DNA from: Phycisphaeraceae bacterium
GTDB lineage: Bacteria > Planctomycetota > Phycisphaerae > Phycisphaerales > Phycisphaeraceae
Reading direction: 5' to 3'
NCBI GenBank assembly: GCA_029260715.1
Contig: JAJDCS010000034.1
Span: 1-64,000 of the forward strand
DNA length: 64,000 nucleotides
Both the position numbers and the translations under genes were made by a program. The notes below the pieces were generated by a model that saw only the letters and a list, made by a program, of their open reading frames with translations, did no database searches and was not told the origin of the DNA. This document shows, piece after piece, positions 54,544-62,710 of the stretch (position 1 is the first letter of the stretch; the number at the start of each line of letters is the position of its first letter).

Positions 54544-56022
54544 ATGATGCAGGTTTTCACCATCGGCCTCGTGATCGCCATCTTCGTACACGACACCGCC
54601 CTCACCGCGCGCGGCGACGAACCCTGGCCCATCCAACACACCACCCTCGCCTGGCTACTGCTGGCTCACCTACTACTCGCCGCTACTTATTGGGCTATTT
54701 GCCGCTGGGGCCTGCACCGCCTAAGCCAAGGCCGTGCCGCCGCGGTACTCAACCGCGTCGACCGCGCCACCTTCATTTACCGGCTAGCCACACTCGCCCT
54801 GTATATCGACGCCCTCTGGTCCGGCTTACTGCGCCTGGTCCGCCAAGCAACCTTCGACTTCATCCTCCTCGACGAAGCCGCGGTCATAGCCGTGCCCCTG
54901 GGCATGATCGTCTTCGCCTGGTGGGCGCACTACCCCATCGACCGCCGCCTCCGCGAGTCCGCCACCATCCGCCACCTCGACCAGGGCACGCCCTTCGCCG
55001 AAATATGGACGCGCCCCCAGTACGTGCTCTCCAACATAAGACACCAAGTCACGCTCATCCTCCTGCCCCTCCTAGCACTCATGGGGTGGTCCGAGATCGT
55101 CACCAGCTACACACCTGAAAGCTGGTCACAAAACGGCCGCGACCCCCAGCCCTGGCTCATGCTCGCAGGCTCATTAGCCGTCTTCCTGCTCGCGCCGCTC
55201 ATGATCCGCTACATCTGGGACACCGCGCCCCTCCCACCAGGCCAACTACGCGACCACCTCACCGCCATGTGCCGAAAGCACCGCGTCGGAGTACGCGAGC
55301 TACTGCTCTGGCGAACGTTCGGCGGAATGGTCAACGGCGCCGTTATGGGCCTCATCGCGCCTCTACGCTACATCCTCCTAACCGACGCGCTACTCGAACA
55401 AATGCCACAGCAAGAGGTCGAAGCCGTCATGGCCCACGAACTGGCGCACATCAAAAAGCACCACATGTTCTGGCTCGTCGCCGTCGCCGTCACCGCCATG
55501 ATGTCCTTCACACTCGCCTGGTCACTGCTCTTGGACCTAGCCGTCTGGCTCGATCACCCCGACGCCGTCATCGAAACCGACCGCCTCAAGCCCATCGTCG
55601 CGCTCATCGCCGCCCTCGCCACTTGGCTCGCACTCTTCGGCTGGGTCTCGCGACGCTTCGAAAGGCAAGCCGACACCTTCGCCGTCGAGCACATGGCTAA
55701 CCAAACACCCCCGGAACCCCCGGAAACCCCCAACACCCCGCCGACTACCATCACCGTCCCACCCCTCGCCGTCATGATCTCCGCGCTACAGCGAGTCGCA
55801 GACCTCAACTGCGTGCCCATCACCCGCCAAAGTTGGCGACACGGCTCAATCGCCTGGCGACAGGCCTACCTCCGCTCACTCGCCGACAAACCCACCAACG
55901 GCCTAACCATCCACCGCCACATCCGCCTCATCAAAATCGCCACCGCGATAACAGCCGCCCTCCTAACCGCCGGGGCTACCCTCGACTGGCAATGGCTCCA
56001 ATCAAACGCCATGTGGCTCTAG
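54544..56022 (+). CDS. Membrane-bound M48-family metallopeptidase
   Basis: 492-residue integral membrane zinc protease. Several hydrophobic segments lie before residue 225. The active site is HELAH (298-302) in EAVMAHELAHIKKHH, with a probable third ligand Glu in RRFERQADTFAVEHM about 70 residues later; both are M48 features. Its role is probably membrane-protein quality control or envelope processing. The ATG at 54544 is followed by a second at 54547. The stop codon TAG (56020-56022) is the first three bases of a family I element. Confidence 0.85.
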   Translation: MMQVFTIGLVIAIFVHDTALTARGDEPWPIQHTTLAWLLLAHLLLAATYWAICRWGLHRLSQGRAAAVLNRVDRATFIYRLATLALYIDALWSGLLRLVRQATFDFILLDEAAVIAVPLGMIVFAWWAHYPIDRRLRESATIRHLDQGTPFAEIWTRPQYVLSNIRHQVTLILLPLLALMGWSEIVTSYTPESWSQNGRDPQPWLMLAGSLAVFLLAPLMIRYIWDTAPLPPGQLRDHLTAMCRKHRVGVRELLLWRTFGGMVNGAVMGLIAPLRYILLTDALLEQMPQQEVEAVMAHELAHIKKHHMFWLVAVAVTAMMSFTLAWSLLLDLAVWLDHPDAVIETDRLKPIVALIAALATWLALFGWVSRRFERQADTFAVEHMANQTPPEPPETPNTPPTTITVPPLAVMISALQRVADLNCVPITRQSWRHGSIAWRQAYLRSLADKPTNGLTIHRHIRLIKIATAITAALLTAGATLDWQWLQSNAMWL

Positions 56023-56145
56023 AGCAAATGGCGTCATTAATCGCCATTCGTCGGGTGGCACGGCTTGCTTGCAAGCCGTGAAATGCGGTTTCACGTTGAT
56101 GCCTATCGCCGAATATGATGGCGGATAATGACACCAGTTGCTCTA
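56020..56145 (+). mobile_element. Small inverted-repeat element, family I, long terminal repeats
   Basis: 126 bp. The left end TAGAGCAAATGGCGTCATTA matches the inverted right end TAGAGCAACTGGTGTCATTA at 18 of 20 positions and the repeat continues into CGCCAT. It has the usual CACGGCTTGC hairpin inside. Its first TAG serves as the stop codon of the M48 gene. Confidence 0.87.
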
Positions 56146-56167
56146 AACAACGAATAAGTCGTCCAAA

Positions 56168-56199
56168 ACAAGCCGCGACCGTCAGGGAGCGGTCCCTTC
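56168..56199 (+). repeat. ACGAGCCG dispersed repeat, copy 6
   Basis: ACAAGCCGCGACCGTCAGGG...GGTCCCTTC, three changes from the core. It lies about 70 bases before dapF. Confidence 0.8.
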
Positions 56200-56270
56200 G
56201 ATACCCACATCACTCCTGCCATATAAAACATGCCCTATAATCACTCGTTTTCGTCAAGGGACCAAGCACC

Positions 56271-57170
56271 ATGCGCTTCATCAAGATGCACGGCATCGGC
56301 AACGACTACGTCTTCATCAACGGCTACGAGCAAACCGTCGACGACCCCGCCGCGATCGCGCCCCGCATCGCCGACCGCCACTTCGGCGTAGGCGGCGACG
56401 GCCTAATCCTCGTACTGCCACCCGAACCCAACACCGACGCACACGTGCGCATGCGAATGTTCAACAGCGACGGCTCCGAAGCCGAAATGTGCGGCAACGG
56501 CGTCCGCTGCGTCTGCAAGCTCGCACACGACCACGGCATCACCAACGCCAACCCCATGCGCGTCCAAACCGGCAACGGCGTCCTAACGCTCAGTTACACC
56601 ACCGATGCACAAGGCAAAGCCCACACCGTCACCGTCGACATGGGCCCGCCAATCCTCGAAACCGCAAAGATACCCGTGAACATCACCGACCTGCCCCAGG
56701 TCGTGAACCACCACACCGGGTCGCTGTTCGTTTGGCCGGATTCACTACCAAAAAACTGGGCACAAAACTGCGGCCTGGACCTCCGAATGACCTGCGTCTC
56801 AATGGGCAACCCACACGCCGTCTTTTACTGTGACGACGTCAGCAAAGTCCCCCTCACCGCCATAGGACCCTTCTTGGAGCACCACAGCGTCTTCCCCAAC
56901 CGCGCCAACATCCACTTCGTACAGGTCCAATCTGAAAACGAAGTCACCATGCGCACCTGGGAGCGTGGCAGCGGCAGAACACTCGCCTGCGGAACCGGCG
57001 CCTCAGCCGTCTGCGTCGCCGGCGTACTCACAGGACACTCCGCTCGCAGCGTCCTCGCACACCTCCCAGGCGGTGACCTATCACTCGAGTGGCTACAAGA
57101 CAACAACCACGTCCACATGACAGGCCCCGCCACCGAGGTCTTCACAGGACAGTGGGAACCAACCGAATAA
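56271..57170 (+). CDS. dapF: Diaminopimelate epimerase
   Basis: Converts LL- to meso-diaminopimelate for lysine and peptidoglycan synthesis, using two cysteines and no cofactor. The 299 residues have FIKMHGIGNDYVFING, HFGVGGDGLILV, the first catalytic Cys74 in SEAEMCGNGVRCV and the second in RTLACGTGASAVCV, with MGNPHAVFY between them. Length is normal. It suggests that the organism can make meso-DAP, which is useful since some planctomycetes were long thought to lack a peptidoglycan pathway. A GGGTGCCAC hairpin follows before the convergent cytochrome gene. Confidence 0.95.
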   Translation: MRFIKMHGIGNDYVFINGYEQTVDDPAAIAPRIADRHFGVGGDGLILVLPPEPNTDAHVRMRMFNSDGSEAEMCGNGVRCVCKLAHDHGITNANPMRVQTGNGVLTLSYTTDAQGKAHTVTVDMGPPILETAKIPVNITDLPQVVNHHTGSLFVWPDSLPKNWAQNCGLDLRMTCVSMGNPHAVFYCDDVSKVPLTAIGPFLEHHSVFPNRANIHFVQVQSENEVTMRTWERGSGRTLACGTGASAVCVAGVLTGHSARSVLAHLPGGDLSLEWLQDNNHVHMTGPATEVFTGQWEPTE

Positions 57171-57193
57171 GCTAAAGCGGTTCCGTATTGCTT

Positions 57194-57229
57194 GGGTGCC
57201 ACTACACAGTCCCTGGCTGTGTAGTGCGA
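57194..57229 (+). repeat. GGGTGCCAC hairpin repeat, copy 10
   Basis: CACTACACAG and CTGTGTAGTG form a perfect 10 bp stem around TCCCTGG, framed by GGGTGC and CGAA. It lies between convergent genes and could serve both as a transcript end. Confidence 0.85.
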
Positions 57230-57281
57230 ACCCGCAAGATGCCTGCCTCGCGCAACCCCGCCCCGTCACACCCGTCCCCCC

Positions 57282-57668
57282 TCATTCCCCCTGCCCCTCA
57301 CGCCACACAACAAACCTCCGCGACACCGCCAGATACGCCCGAAGGTCCGCCGTCTGTTCGCCCGTCAGCTTCGCCTCCACCGCCATCTCCTCTACGATCA
57401 CGTCCCACTCGCCAGGCTCGTACCGCGTCAACGGCTCCAAGCTGTGGCACTTGATACACGAGTTCACGTACACCGCCCGCCCCCGCGCAAGCACCCCCGC
57501 GTCCGCCCCGTACCCCGCGCTAACCCCCAACAGCGCCTCATCCACAGGCGGCGCCAACTGCTCGATCGACACACACCCAGCCACCGCCACCAGCCCACAA
57601 AGGACCGCCCAATTAAACAACCACCGCCCGCCGCACACGCAAAAACGAAAACACGCACCCATAGCCAT
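57282..57668 (-). CDS. Monohaem c-type cytochrome lipoprotein
   Basis: 128-residue exported protein. The signal peptide has a hydrophobic core (WLFNWAVLCGLVAVAGC) ending in lipobox VAGC, so it is lipid-anchored. The single haem motif is CIKCH, with a possible Met ligand in VIVEEMAVEAKLT. The fold would be a small class I-like cytochrome c. It may carry electrons at the outer face of the inner membrane. Two in-frame ATGs (57668, 57662) are possible starts; a TTG at 57680 is less likely. It converges with dapF. Confidence 0.78.
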   Translation of the reverse strand: MAMGACFRFCVCGGRWLFNWAVLCGLVAVAGCVSIEQLAPPVDEALLGVSAGYGADAGVLARGRAVYVNSCIKCHSLEPLTRYEPGEWDVIVEEMAVEAKLTGEQTADLRAYLAVSRRFVVWREGQGE

Positions 57669-57801
57669 AAAATATACCAACCCGGCAACCCCCGCAGCCC
57701 GACCGCCCCCAATACCCCGCCTACACCCAAACCGCTGTCAATAACCAACGATTTGGTATAAAATCACGCGATCGACCGTTGACCCCAGGAGTGCCCGACC
57801 C

Positions 57802-59181
57802 ATGGCCCCACGCATGCAAGGCAATATCACGCCCTACGTGGTTTCGCTTACACTGTTTGTCATCCTGTTCGTCTTCAGCGTCACGCTGGCGATCGTCTTC
57901 AAGACGCAGATCAAAAACGCACAGATACAAGCACGAGAAGCCAACGAACACCTCGCACAGGTCATCGTCCCCAACGAGCGAAACCGCCCCGAAGTCCTCG
58001 AGATGAAGGTCAAGCACAGCACCTCGGGCAAGTCCATCGTCGGGCAACTGCTCTCGGAGAACACCCGCCTCAAGCAACTGATCAACGCCTCGCCCAGGTC
58101 CTCACTCGACGCCATCACCTCAGAAATGAGCTCCATCGGGGTCGACGCCGGCCAAACGCTCATCAGCGCGCTCCGGAACCTCCGCGCCGAAAAGGAATAC
58201 GCCCAGCAGCTCGTCGAGAGGTACCGCAAAGACATCGACGACCAAGCAAGACGCGTCAAAGACATCGAGTCGCAGAGCCTCGTTCAGATCCACGAATACG
58301 AAAACACCATCACCAGCCTGAAAACCACACTCGAATCACTCCAAGCCGACTTCAACACCTTCAGGGGACAGGTCGACTCACAAAGACAAAACCTCGAGCA
58401 ACAACTCGAGTCCGTACGATCACGCACAGAGCAATCCGTCAACGAGCTGCGCAGCACCGTCGAGCAGAAAGACCGCCAGATCGCCTCACAAACCAAACGC
58501 CTCGAAGAGCTCACCGGCGAGCTGGCCTCCACCACCAAAAGCGGCGGCCCAGACGTCACACGAGAAGCGGACGGCGTTATCACCTCAATACTCTCAGAGG
58601 AAAACCTCGTCTACATCGACCGCGGACACGCCGACCAGATCATCCTAGGCATGACGTTCGAAGTCTTCGATGAAGACGCCGGCGTCTTCGTCGACGATAA
58701 CGAAAACATACGCGGCAAAGCCACCATCGAAGTCATACGCATGACAGACCGCTCCTCGCTCACACGCGTCGTTAGGCTCTCACGGAACGCCACCATCAAC
58801 GAAAACGACCTCATCGCAAACGTCGTCTACGACCCCAACATCTCATACCGCTTCCACGTCTTCGGCGAGTTCGACATCGACAACACAGGCCAAGAAACCG
58901 CCACCGACAGGCGACGCGTCGAGACCATGGTCACTCAGTGGGGCGGGCAACTCGTCGAGAGCCTGACCTACAACACCGACTTCCTCGTGCTAGGCCAAGA
59001 GCCAAGCCCACCCGAAGCGCTCCCACCAGGCACGATCGATATCGTCATCATCGAACGCACCGCCGCCCAAAAACGCAAATTCGAGCGATACCAATCGCTC
59101 ATCGAAGAGGCCAAGTCGTTGTCCATCCCAATCTTGAACCAGAACCGGTTCTTGATGCTCGTCGGTTATTACCAGCGATAA
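57802..59181 (+). CDS. Membrane-anchored coiled-coil protein with BRCT-like C-terminal domain
   Basis: 459 residues. A membrane helix (VVSLTLFVILFVFSVTLAIVF) is followed by a long coiled coil (about 130-250, e.g. RNLRAEKEYAQQLVERYRKD and QVDSQRQNLEQQLESVRSRT). Next comes a beta domain about 255-345 (GVITSILSEENLVYIDRG...), then residues about 350-459 with FHVFGEFDIDNTG, VETMVTQWGGQLVESLTYNTDFLVLG and SLIEEAKSLSIPILNQNRFL. The order of strand, Gly-Gly loop, 'TDFLVLG' and terminal helix fits a BRCT domain, usually found in DNA-repair proteins, so its presence on a membrane protein is unusual. The acyltransferase gene starts 16 bases downstream. Confidence 0.72.
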   Translation: MAPRMQGNITPYVVSLTLFVILFVFSVTLAIVFKTQIKNAQIQAREANEHLAQVIVPNERNRPEVLEMKVKHSTSGKSIVGQLLSENTRLKQLINASPRSSLDAITSEMSSIGVDAGQTLISALRNLRAEKEYAQQLVERYRKDIDDQARRVKDIESQSLVQIHEYENTITSLKTTLESLQADFNTFRGQVDSQRQNLEQQLESVRSRTEQSVNELRSTVEQKDRQIASQTKRLEELTGELASTTKSGGPDVTREADGVITSILSEENLVYIDRGHADQIILGMTFEVFDEDAGVFVDDNENIRGKATIEVIRMTDRSSLTRVVRLSRNATINENDLIANVVYDPNISYRFHVFGEFDIDNTGQETATDRRRVETMVTQWGGQLVESLTYNTDFLVLGQEPSPPEALPPGTIDIVIIERTAAQKRKFERYQSLIEEAKSLSIPILNQNRFLMLVGYYQR

Positions 59182-59197
59182 AACGAGCAACCCCACC

Positions 59198-60214
59198 ATG
59201 CCCCGTGAACTGTCGCTACCCGCGATGTGGACCCAATACCTCGCCGCGCGCCTAGGCGTGATGAGCATGATGGCGTTCGGCGTCAAAACCAACCTACGCT
59301 CCGCCGCCGCGCTGGGCAGGCTGCTCTACCGCACCGACCACAGACACCGACAGCGAACGCTCAAGAACCTAAAGTGGTGCTTCCCACACCTCGACCAAGC
59401 TTCGATCGAACGGGAAGCCGAAAAATCGTTTGAACACCTCATACAACTCGTCACCGAGATCTGCTTCACACCAAGACTCTTACACCCCGATAGCTGGTCG
59501 CAGCGCGTCCGGTTCAACAACCTCGCCACCACCGTCGACCTGCTCAACAACGGCAAGCCCGTCATCATGGTCGCCGGGCATTACGGCAACTGGGAAATCA
59601 CCGGATTCCTACTAACCGTCCTAGGCTACCCCGTCGACGCCGTCGCCAGGCCGCTCAACAACCCGCTCATCAACGATTGGCTGCTGGGTATCCGCAAACG
59701 CCACGGCATGAGGATCATCACAAAATGGAACGCCACCGAAAACATGCTAAACGTCCTGCATAGCGGCGGTTCCCTCTGCTTCATCGCCGACCAAAACGCC
59801 GGAGATAAGGGTATGTTCGTACCCTTCTTCGACCGGCTCGCCAGCACCTACAAATCCATAGGCCTGCTCGCCATGGACCAAAATGTCCCCATCGTATGCG
59901 GCTACGCAAGACGCTTGCCACCCAATTTAGCCTACGAAGTGGGCGCCACCGACATCATCTACCCCGAAGATTGGCTAAAACAGCCAGACCCACTGTTTTA
60001 TATTACCGCACGATATATCAGGGCTATCGAAACAATGGTTAAGGATTGTCCAAGTCAATATTTATGGATGCACAGGCGGTGGAAAAGCCGGCCAAAACAT
60101 GAAAAACTTGGCAAACCTTTTCCTCAATCAATACGTAGAAAGTTGGAAGACCTACCTTGGATGGACCAGCCCATGCTCGACCGGATCATCGGCTCGTCCG
60201 CTTTGGTTCAGTGA
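59198..60214 (+). CDS. Lipid A biosynthesis acyltransferase (LpxL/HtrB family)
   Basis: Membrane-associated acyl-ACP-dependent acyltransferase of the LABLAT family that adds a secondary acyl chain to lipid A precursors. The 338 residues contain the catalytic H-x4-E as HYGNWE (His128, Glu133), AVARPLNNPLINDWL, and FIADQNAGDKGMFVPFFDR, all standard for this family. It supports an LPS-type outer membrane. Whether it is LpxL or LpxM type is not decidable here. It follows the BRCT-like protein gene by 16 bases. Confidence 0.9.
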   Translation: MPRELSLPAMWTQYLAARLGVMSMMAFGVKTNLRSAAALGRLLYRTDHRHRQRTLKNLKWCFPHLDQASIEREAEKSFEHLIQLVTEICFTPRLLHPDSWSQRVRFNNLATTVDLLNNGKPVIMVAGHYGNWEITGFLLTVLGYPVDAVARPLNNPLINDWLLGIRKRHGMRIITKWNATENMLNVLHSGGSLCFIADQNAGDKGMFVPFFDRLASTYKSIGLLAMDQNVPIVCGYARRLPPNLAYEVGATDIIYPEDWLKQPDPLFYITARYIRAIETMVKDCPSQYLWMHRRWKSRPKHEKLGKPFPQSIRRKLEDLPWMDQPMLDRIIGSSALVQ

Positions 60215-60364
60215 GGCAAGAACGTTCGGATTCCCACCCCGGCGTGGCCTAGCAGTAAGTGAAGACCAACACCACAACTGCGAAAAGCTACCGTTGGGCG
60301 GTGTATGTATAAGCGACGAACTTCTGGGTCGGATGTCCCGAATTGAACCATGGAGCCTTAAGAG

Positions 60365-60781
60365 ATGATTGATCAGCTTGAAGAGATGAGATTAAAAGAC
60401 AAAAAAGTCCTGATCGTCGACGACGACCGAGAGGTCCTCGCAAGCATCAACCAAGCGTTGCAAGCCGAAGGGGCGCTGACACAGACTTGCTACGACGGCA
60501 ATTCAGCCGTACGCCTCTGCGAGTCGGAATCACCCGACCTGCTCGTGCTCGACATGATGCTCCCCAAGCGCAGCGGCTTCCTCGTGCTCGAAAGGGTCAA
60601 GCGGTTCGAGAACCCGCCAAAGGTCGTCATGGTCACCGCCAACGAAGGAAAACGACACCAGGAATACGCCTACAACCTCGGCGTCGACGGCTACCTCCTA
60701 AAACCCGTACGGCTCGAACGACTCATCACGCTCTCCATGGACCTCCTGGCGGACGTCCCAGGCGAAGCCACAAGCGTATAG
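60365..60781 (+). CDS. Single-domain response regulator
   Basis: 138 residues, one receiver domain. The Asp pair and phosphoacceptor are in VLIVDDDREVL and LLVLDMMLPKRSG; the Thr is in MVTANEG and the Lys in LLKPVRLERL. A short N-terminal extension (MIDQLEEMRLKDK) precedes the domain. No output domain or partner kinase is adjacent. The ATG is close behind the acyltransferase gene (150 bases), and no clear RBS was seen. Confidence 0.85.
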   Translation: MIDQLEEMRLKDKKVLIVDDDREVLASINQALQAEGALTQTCYDGNSAVRLCESESPDLLVLDMMLPKRSGFLVLERVKRFENPPKVVMVTANEGKRHQEYAYNLGVDGYLLKPVRLERLITLSMDLLADVPGEATSV

Positions 60782-61038
60782 CCGCGACAACGCAGAAGCC
60801 CCTTTATACCCACGGCAAACTCGCCCCACAGCGAGCCAATATCCCCTTAACACGGGTTCGAAGATTGGCGCCCTTGGCTCTGGCGTGAATCAACGCCCGT
60901 GTTACACTACCCACACACCGCCCGGGCGTGCCACACCAGTCGGGTCGAGCGTGGGCAGCCAACCACCCTCGCACACGATTCAAGCAGCCGCCCGCGCGGG
61001 TCGAAGAATGTTAAAAACCGGCCCGGCCCCGACCGACC

Positions 61039-62271
61039 GTGATCGCCGCCATGACCAAACGCGCACCCTACCTTCGGCTATGCATAACCCTGCTCTTCGC
61101 CGCCCTGGCGATGGGGTTAGACACCAACGCCACCGCCGCCGATACCCGCGAAGCAGAGGTCTACACAACAGACGGCCGAAGCTTCACGGGCCGCGTCGTC
61201 AGCCAGGACAAGACACAAATCACACTCGACGTCGCCGGCATCCACGTCCCCATCCCTCGCGGACAGATCGAGCTAATCAAGTACAAGCTATCCACCGAGC
61301 GCCAATACCTCGACCGCGCCGCCCAACTCAGCCAAGCGGATAAAGCAGACCCAGACGCAAGGTACCGCCTCATCTACTGGGCATACGAACAAGGCGACCG
61401 AGACTTCGTGTCACGCGAACTCGACCGCCTCGCACAACAATTCCCATCAGACTCACGGTTCACACAGCTAAAAAGAGTCGTCGAAGCACAACCCAAAGAC
61501 CCCGACCAGACCGACCCAACAACCCCCTCGCTCGAAAGCCAAACGGACCCGACACCCGACACAGCCAGCCCCAACACGTCAGACCCCACCCAAATCGGTT
61601 ACACCCTCACACAAGAGGACATCAACCGGATAAAGGTTTACGAAGTTGAATTGGACCGCAAGCCAAAGGTCATCATCCCAAACGACGTCCTACAAACCGT
61701 CTTCAACGAATTCGCCGACCGCCCAGGCGTCCCCCAAGACGGACGCGAACAACTCAGGTTCCGAAACAAACCGGGATACGAACAGCTAGAACTGCTATTC
61801 GATTTACGCGCCCGCCACCTCTACGGCCGAGTCATTCAGCCGGAAGACCCTCCCGTTTTGCAGCAGTTCCGCGCGGATATCCATCAGCGATACGTGCTGA
61901 GCTACTGCGGCACCGTAAACTGCCACGGCGCCCCTCAAGGCCAAGGGCACCTCACCCTCATCCGCGCCCAACCCACCGCCGACGCCACCGCATACACCAA
62001 CTTCTACAGGCTCCAACAAACCACCGTCGGCGACTGGGGCCTCATCGAACGCCAAGACCCCAGCCGGTCGCTGCTCTTGCAGTACGGGTTGGAAACCACC
62101 CACGCCGCCACGCCACACCCACAAGTCAAAGGCTGGCGGCCCCATTTCAGAGACAAGAACGACGCCTACTACCAGCTGATCATGGGCTGGATACAGCAAC
62201 TATGGACCCCCACGCCCGATTACGGCGTACAAGCCCCCACACCCGACCCGCAACCCGACACCCCAAACTAG
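61039..62271 (+). CDS. Exported protein with LSm-like N-terminal domain and CX4CH motif
   Basis: 410 residues; family not recognised. A signal peptide (LRLCITLLFAALAMGLDTNATAA) is followed by EVYTTDGRSFTGRVVSQDKTQITLDVAGIHVPI, an LSm-like fold resembling the start of the DUF481 gene here. A helical part and a Pro/Thr-rich linker (residues about 155-190) come next. Near residues 290-310 it has YCGTVNCHG: Cys, four residues, Cys-His, a rarer type of covalent haem site. The start is GTG at 61039 or ATG at 61051. The stop TAG (62269-62271) lies in the terminal repeat of the family II element. Confidence 0.72.
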   Translation: MIAAMTKRAPYLRLCITLLFAALAMGLDTNATAADTREAEVYTTDGRSFTGRVVSQDKTQITLDVAGIHVPIPRGQIELIKYKLSTERQYLDRAAQLSQADKADPDARYRLIYWAYEQGDRDFVSRELDRLAQQFPSDSRFTQLKRVVEAQPKDPDQTDPTTPSLESQTDPTPDTASPNTSDPTQIGYTLTQEDINRIKVYEVELDRKPKVIIPNDVLQTVFNEFADRPGVPQDGREQLRFRNKPGYEQLELLFDLRARHLYGRVIQPEDPPVLQQFRADIHQRYVLSYCGTVNCHGAPQGQGHLTLIRAQPTADATAYTNFYRLQQTTVGDWGLIERQDPSRSLLLQYGLETTHAATPHPQVKGWRPHFRDKNDAYYQLIMGWIQQLWTPTPDYGVQAPTPDPQPDTPN

Positions 62272-62405
62272 AAGCTATCACAAAACCCCTGATGAGGTTG
62301 AATTGTGTGCCACTGGCTGCTTGCCAGCCAGTGTAAATGGCGGAGGTTTGCATCGGTCCGACCGTTGCCGGTGATCTGCCGTTTGGGGTTTTGGGAGGGC
62401 TTCTA
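62269..62405 (+). mobile_element. Small inverted-repeat element, family II (137 bp)
   Basis: Begins TAGAAGCTATCACAAAACCC and ends GGGGTTTTGGGAGGGCTTCTA, with the inner hairpin CACTGGCTGCTTGCCAGCCAGTG also seen in the copy at 48818. Its first TAG is the stop of the preceding gene, and its last TA is shared with the family I element at 62404. Confidence 0.83.
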
Positions 62406-62530
62406 TAGCACGTTGCATTTATAAATTTGATTGACTGGGTGGCACGGCTTGCTTGCAAGCCGTGAAATGCGGGTTCGCCATGTCAACGACCACCGAACAT
62501 CCATCAAAGATAATCACGCCAGGTGCTCTA
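62404..62530 (+). mobile_element. Small inverted-repeat element, family I, 127 bp form
   Basis: Identical to the copy at 54099 over 127 bp, and directly joined at a common TA to the family II element before it. It has no coding capacity of its own. Confidence 0.87.
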
Positions 62531-62710
62531 ACCACCTTCCCACGCCCACACACCCGCCGCACCGCTCCCCGATCGGCACCGCCCGCATTGGCGAGAACAC
62601 ACAGATGCGTTATCCTAAACACAGCCCGCCATACCGGGCTTAGGCGTTCGATGGATGCCTAAAATCCATACCCTAGAACCTTGGTACACACCGCTTTACC
62701 AAATCAAACC

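Noticed and set aside
60215-60364. Possible small gene between the LpxL-type gene and the response regulator
   Set aside because: Only an 89-residue frame (60099-60368) overlapping the acyltransferase gene; no RBS or recognisable composition.
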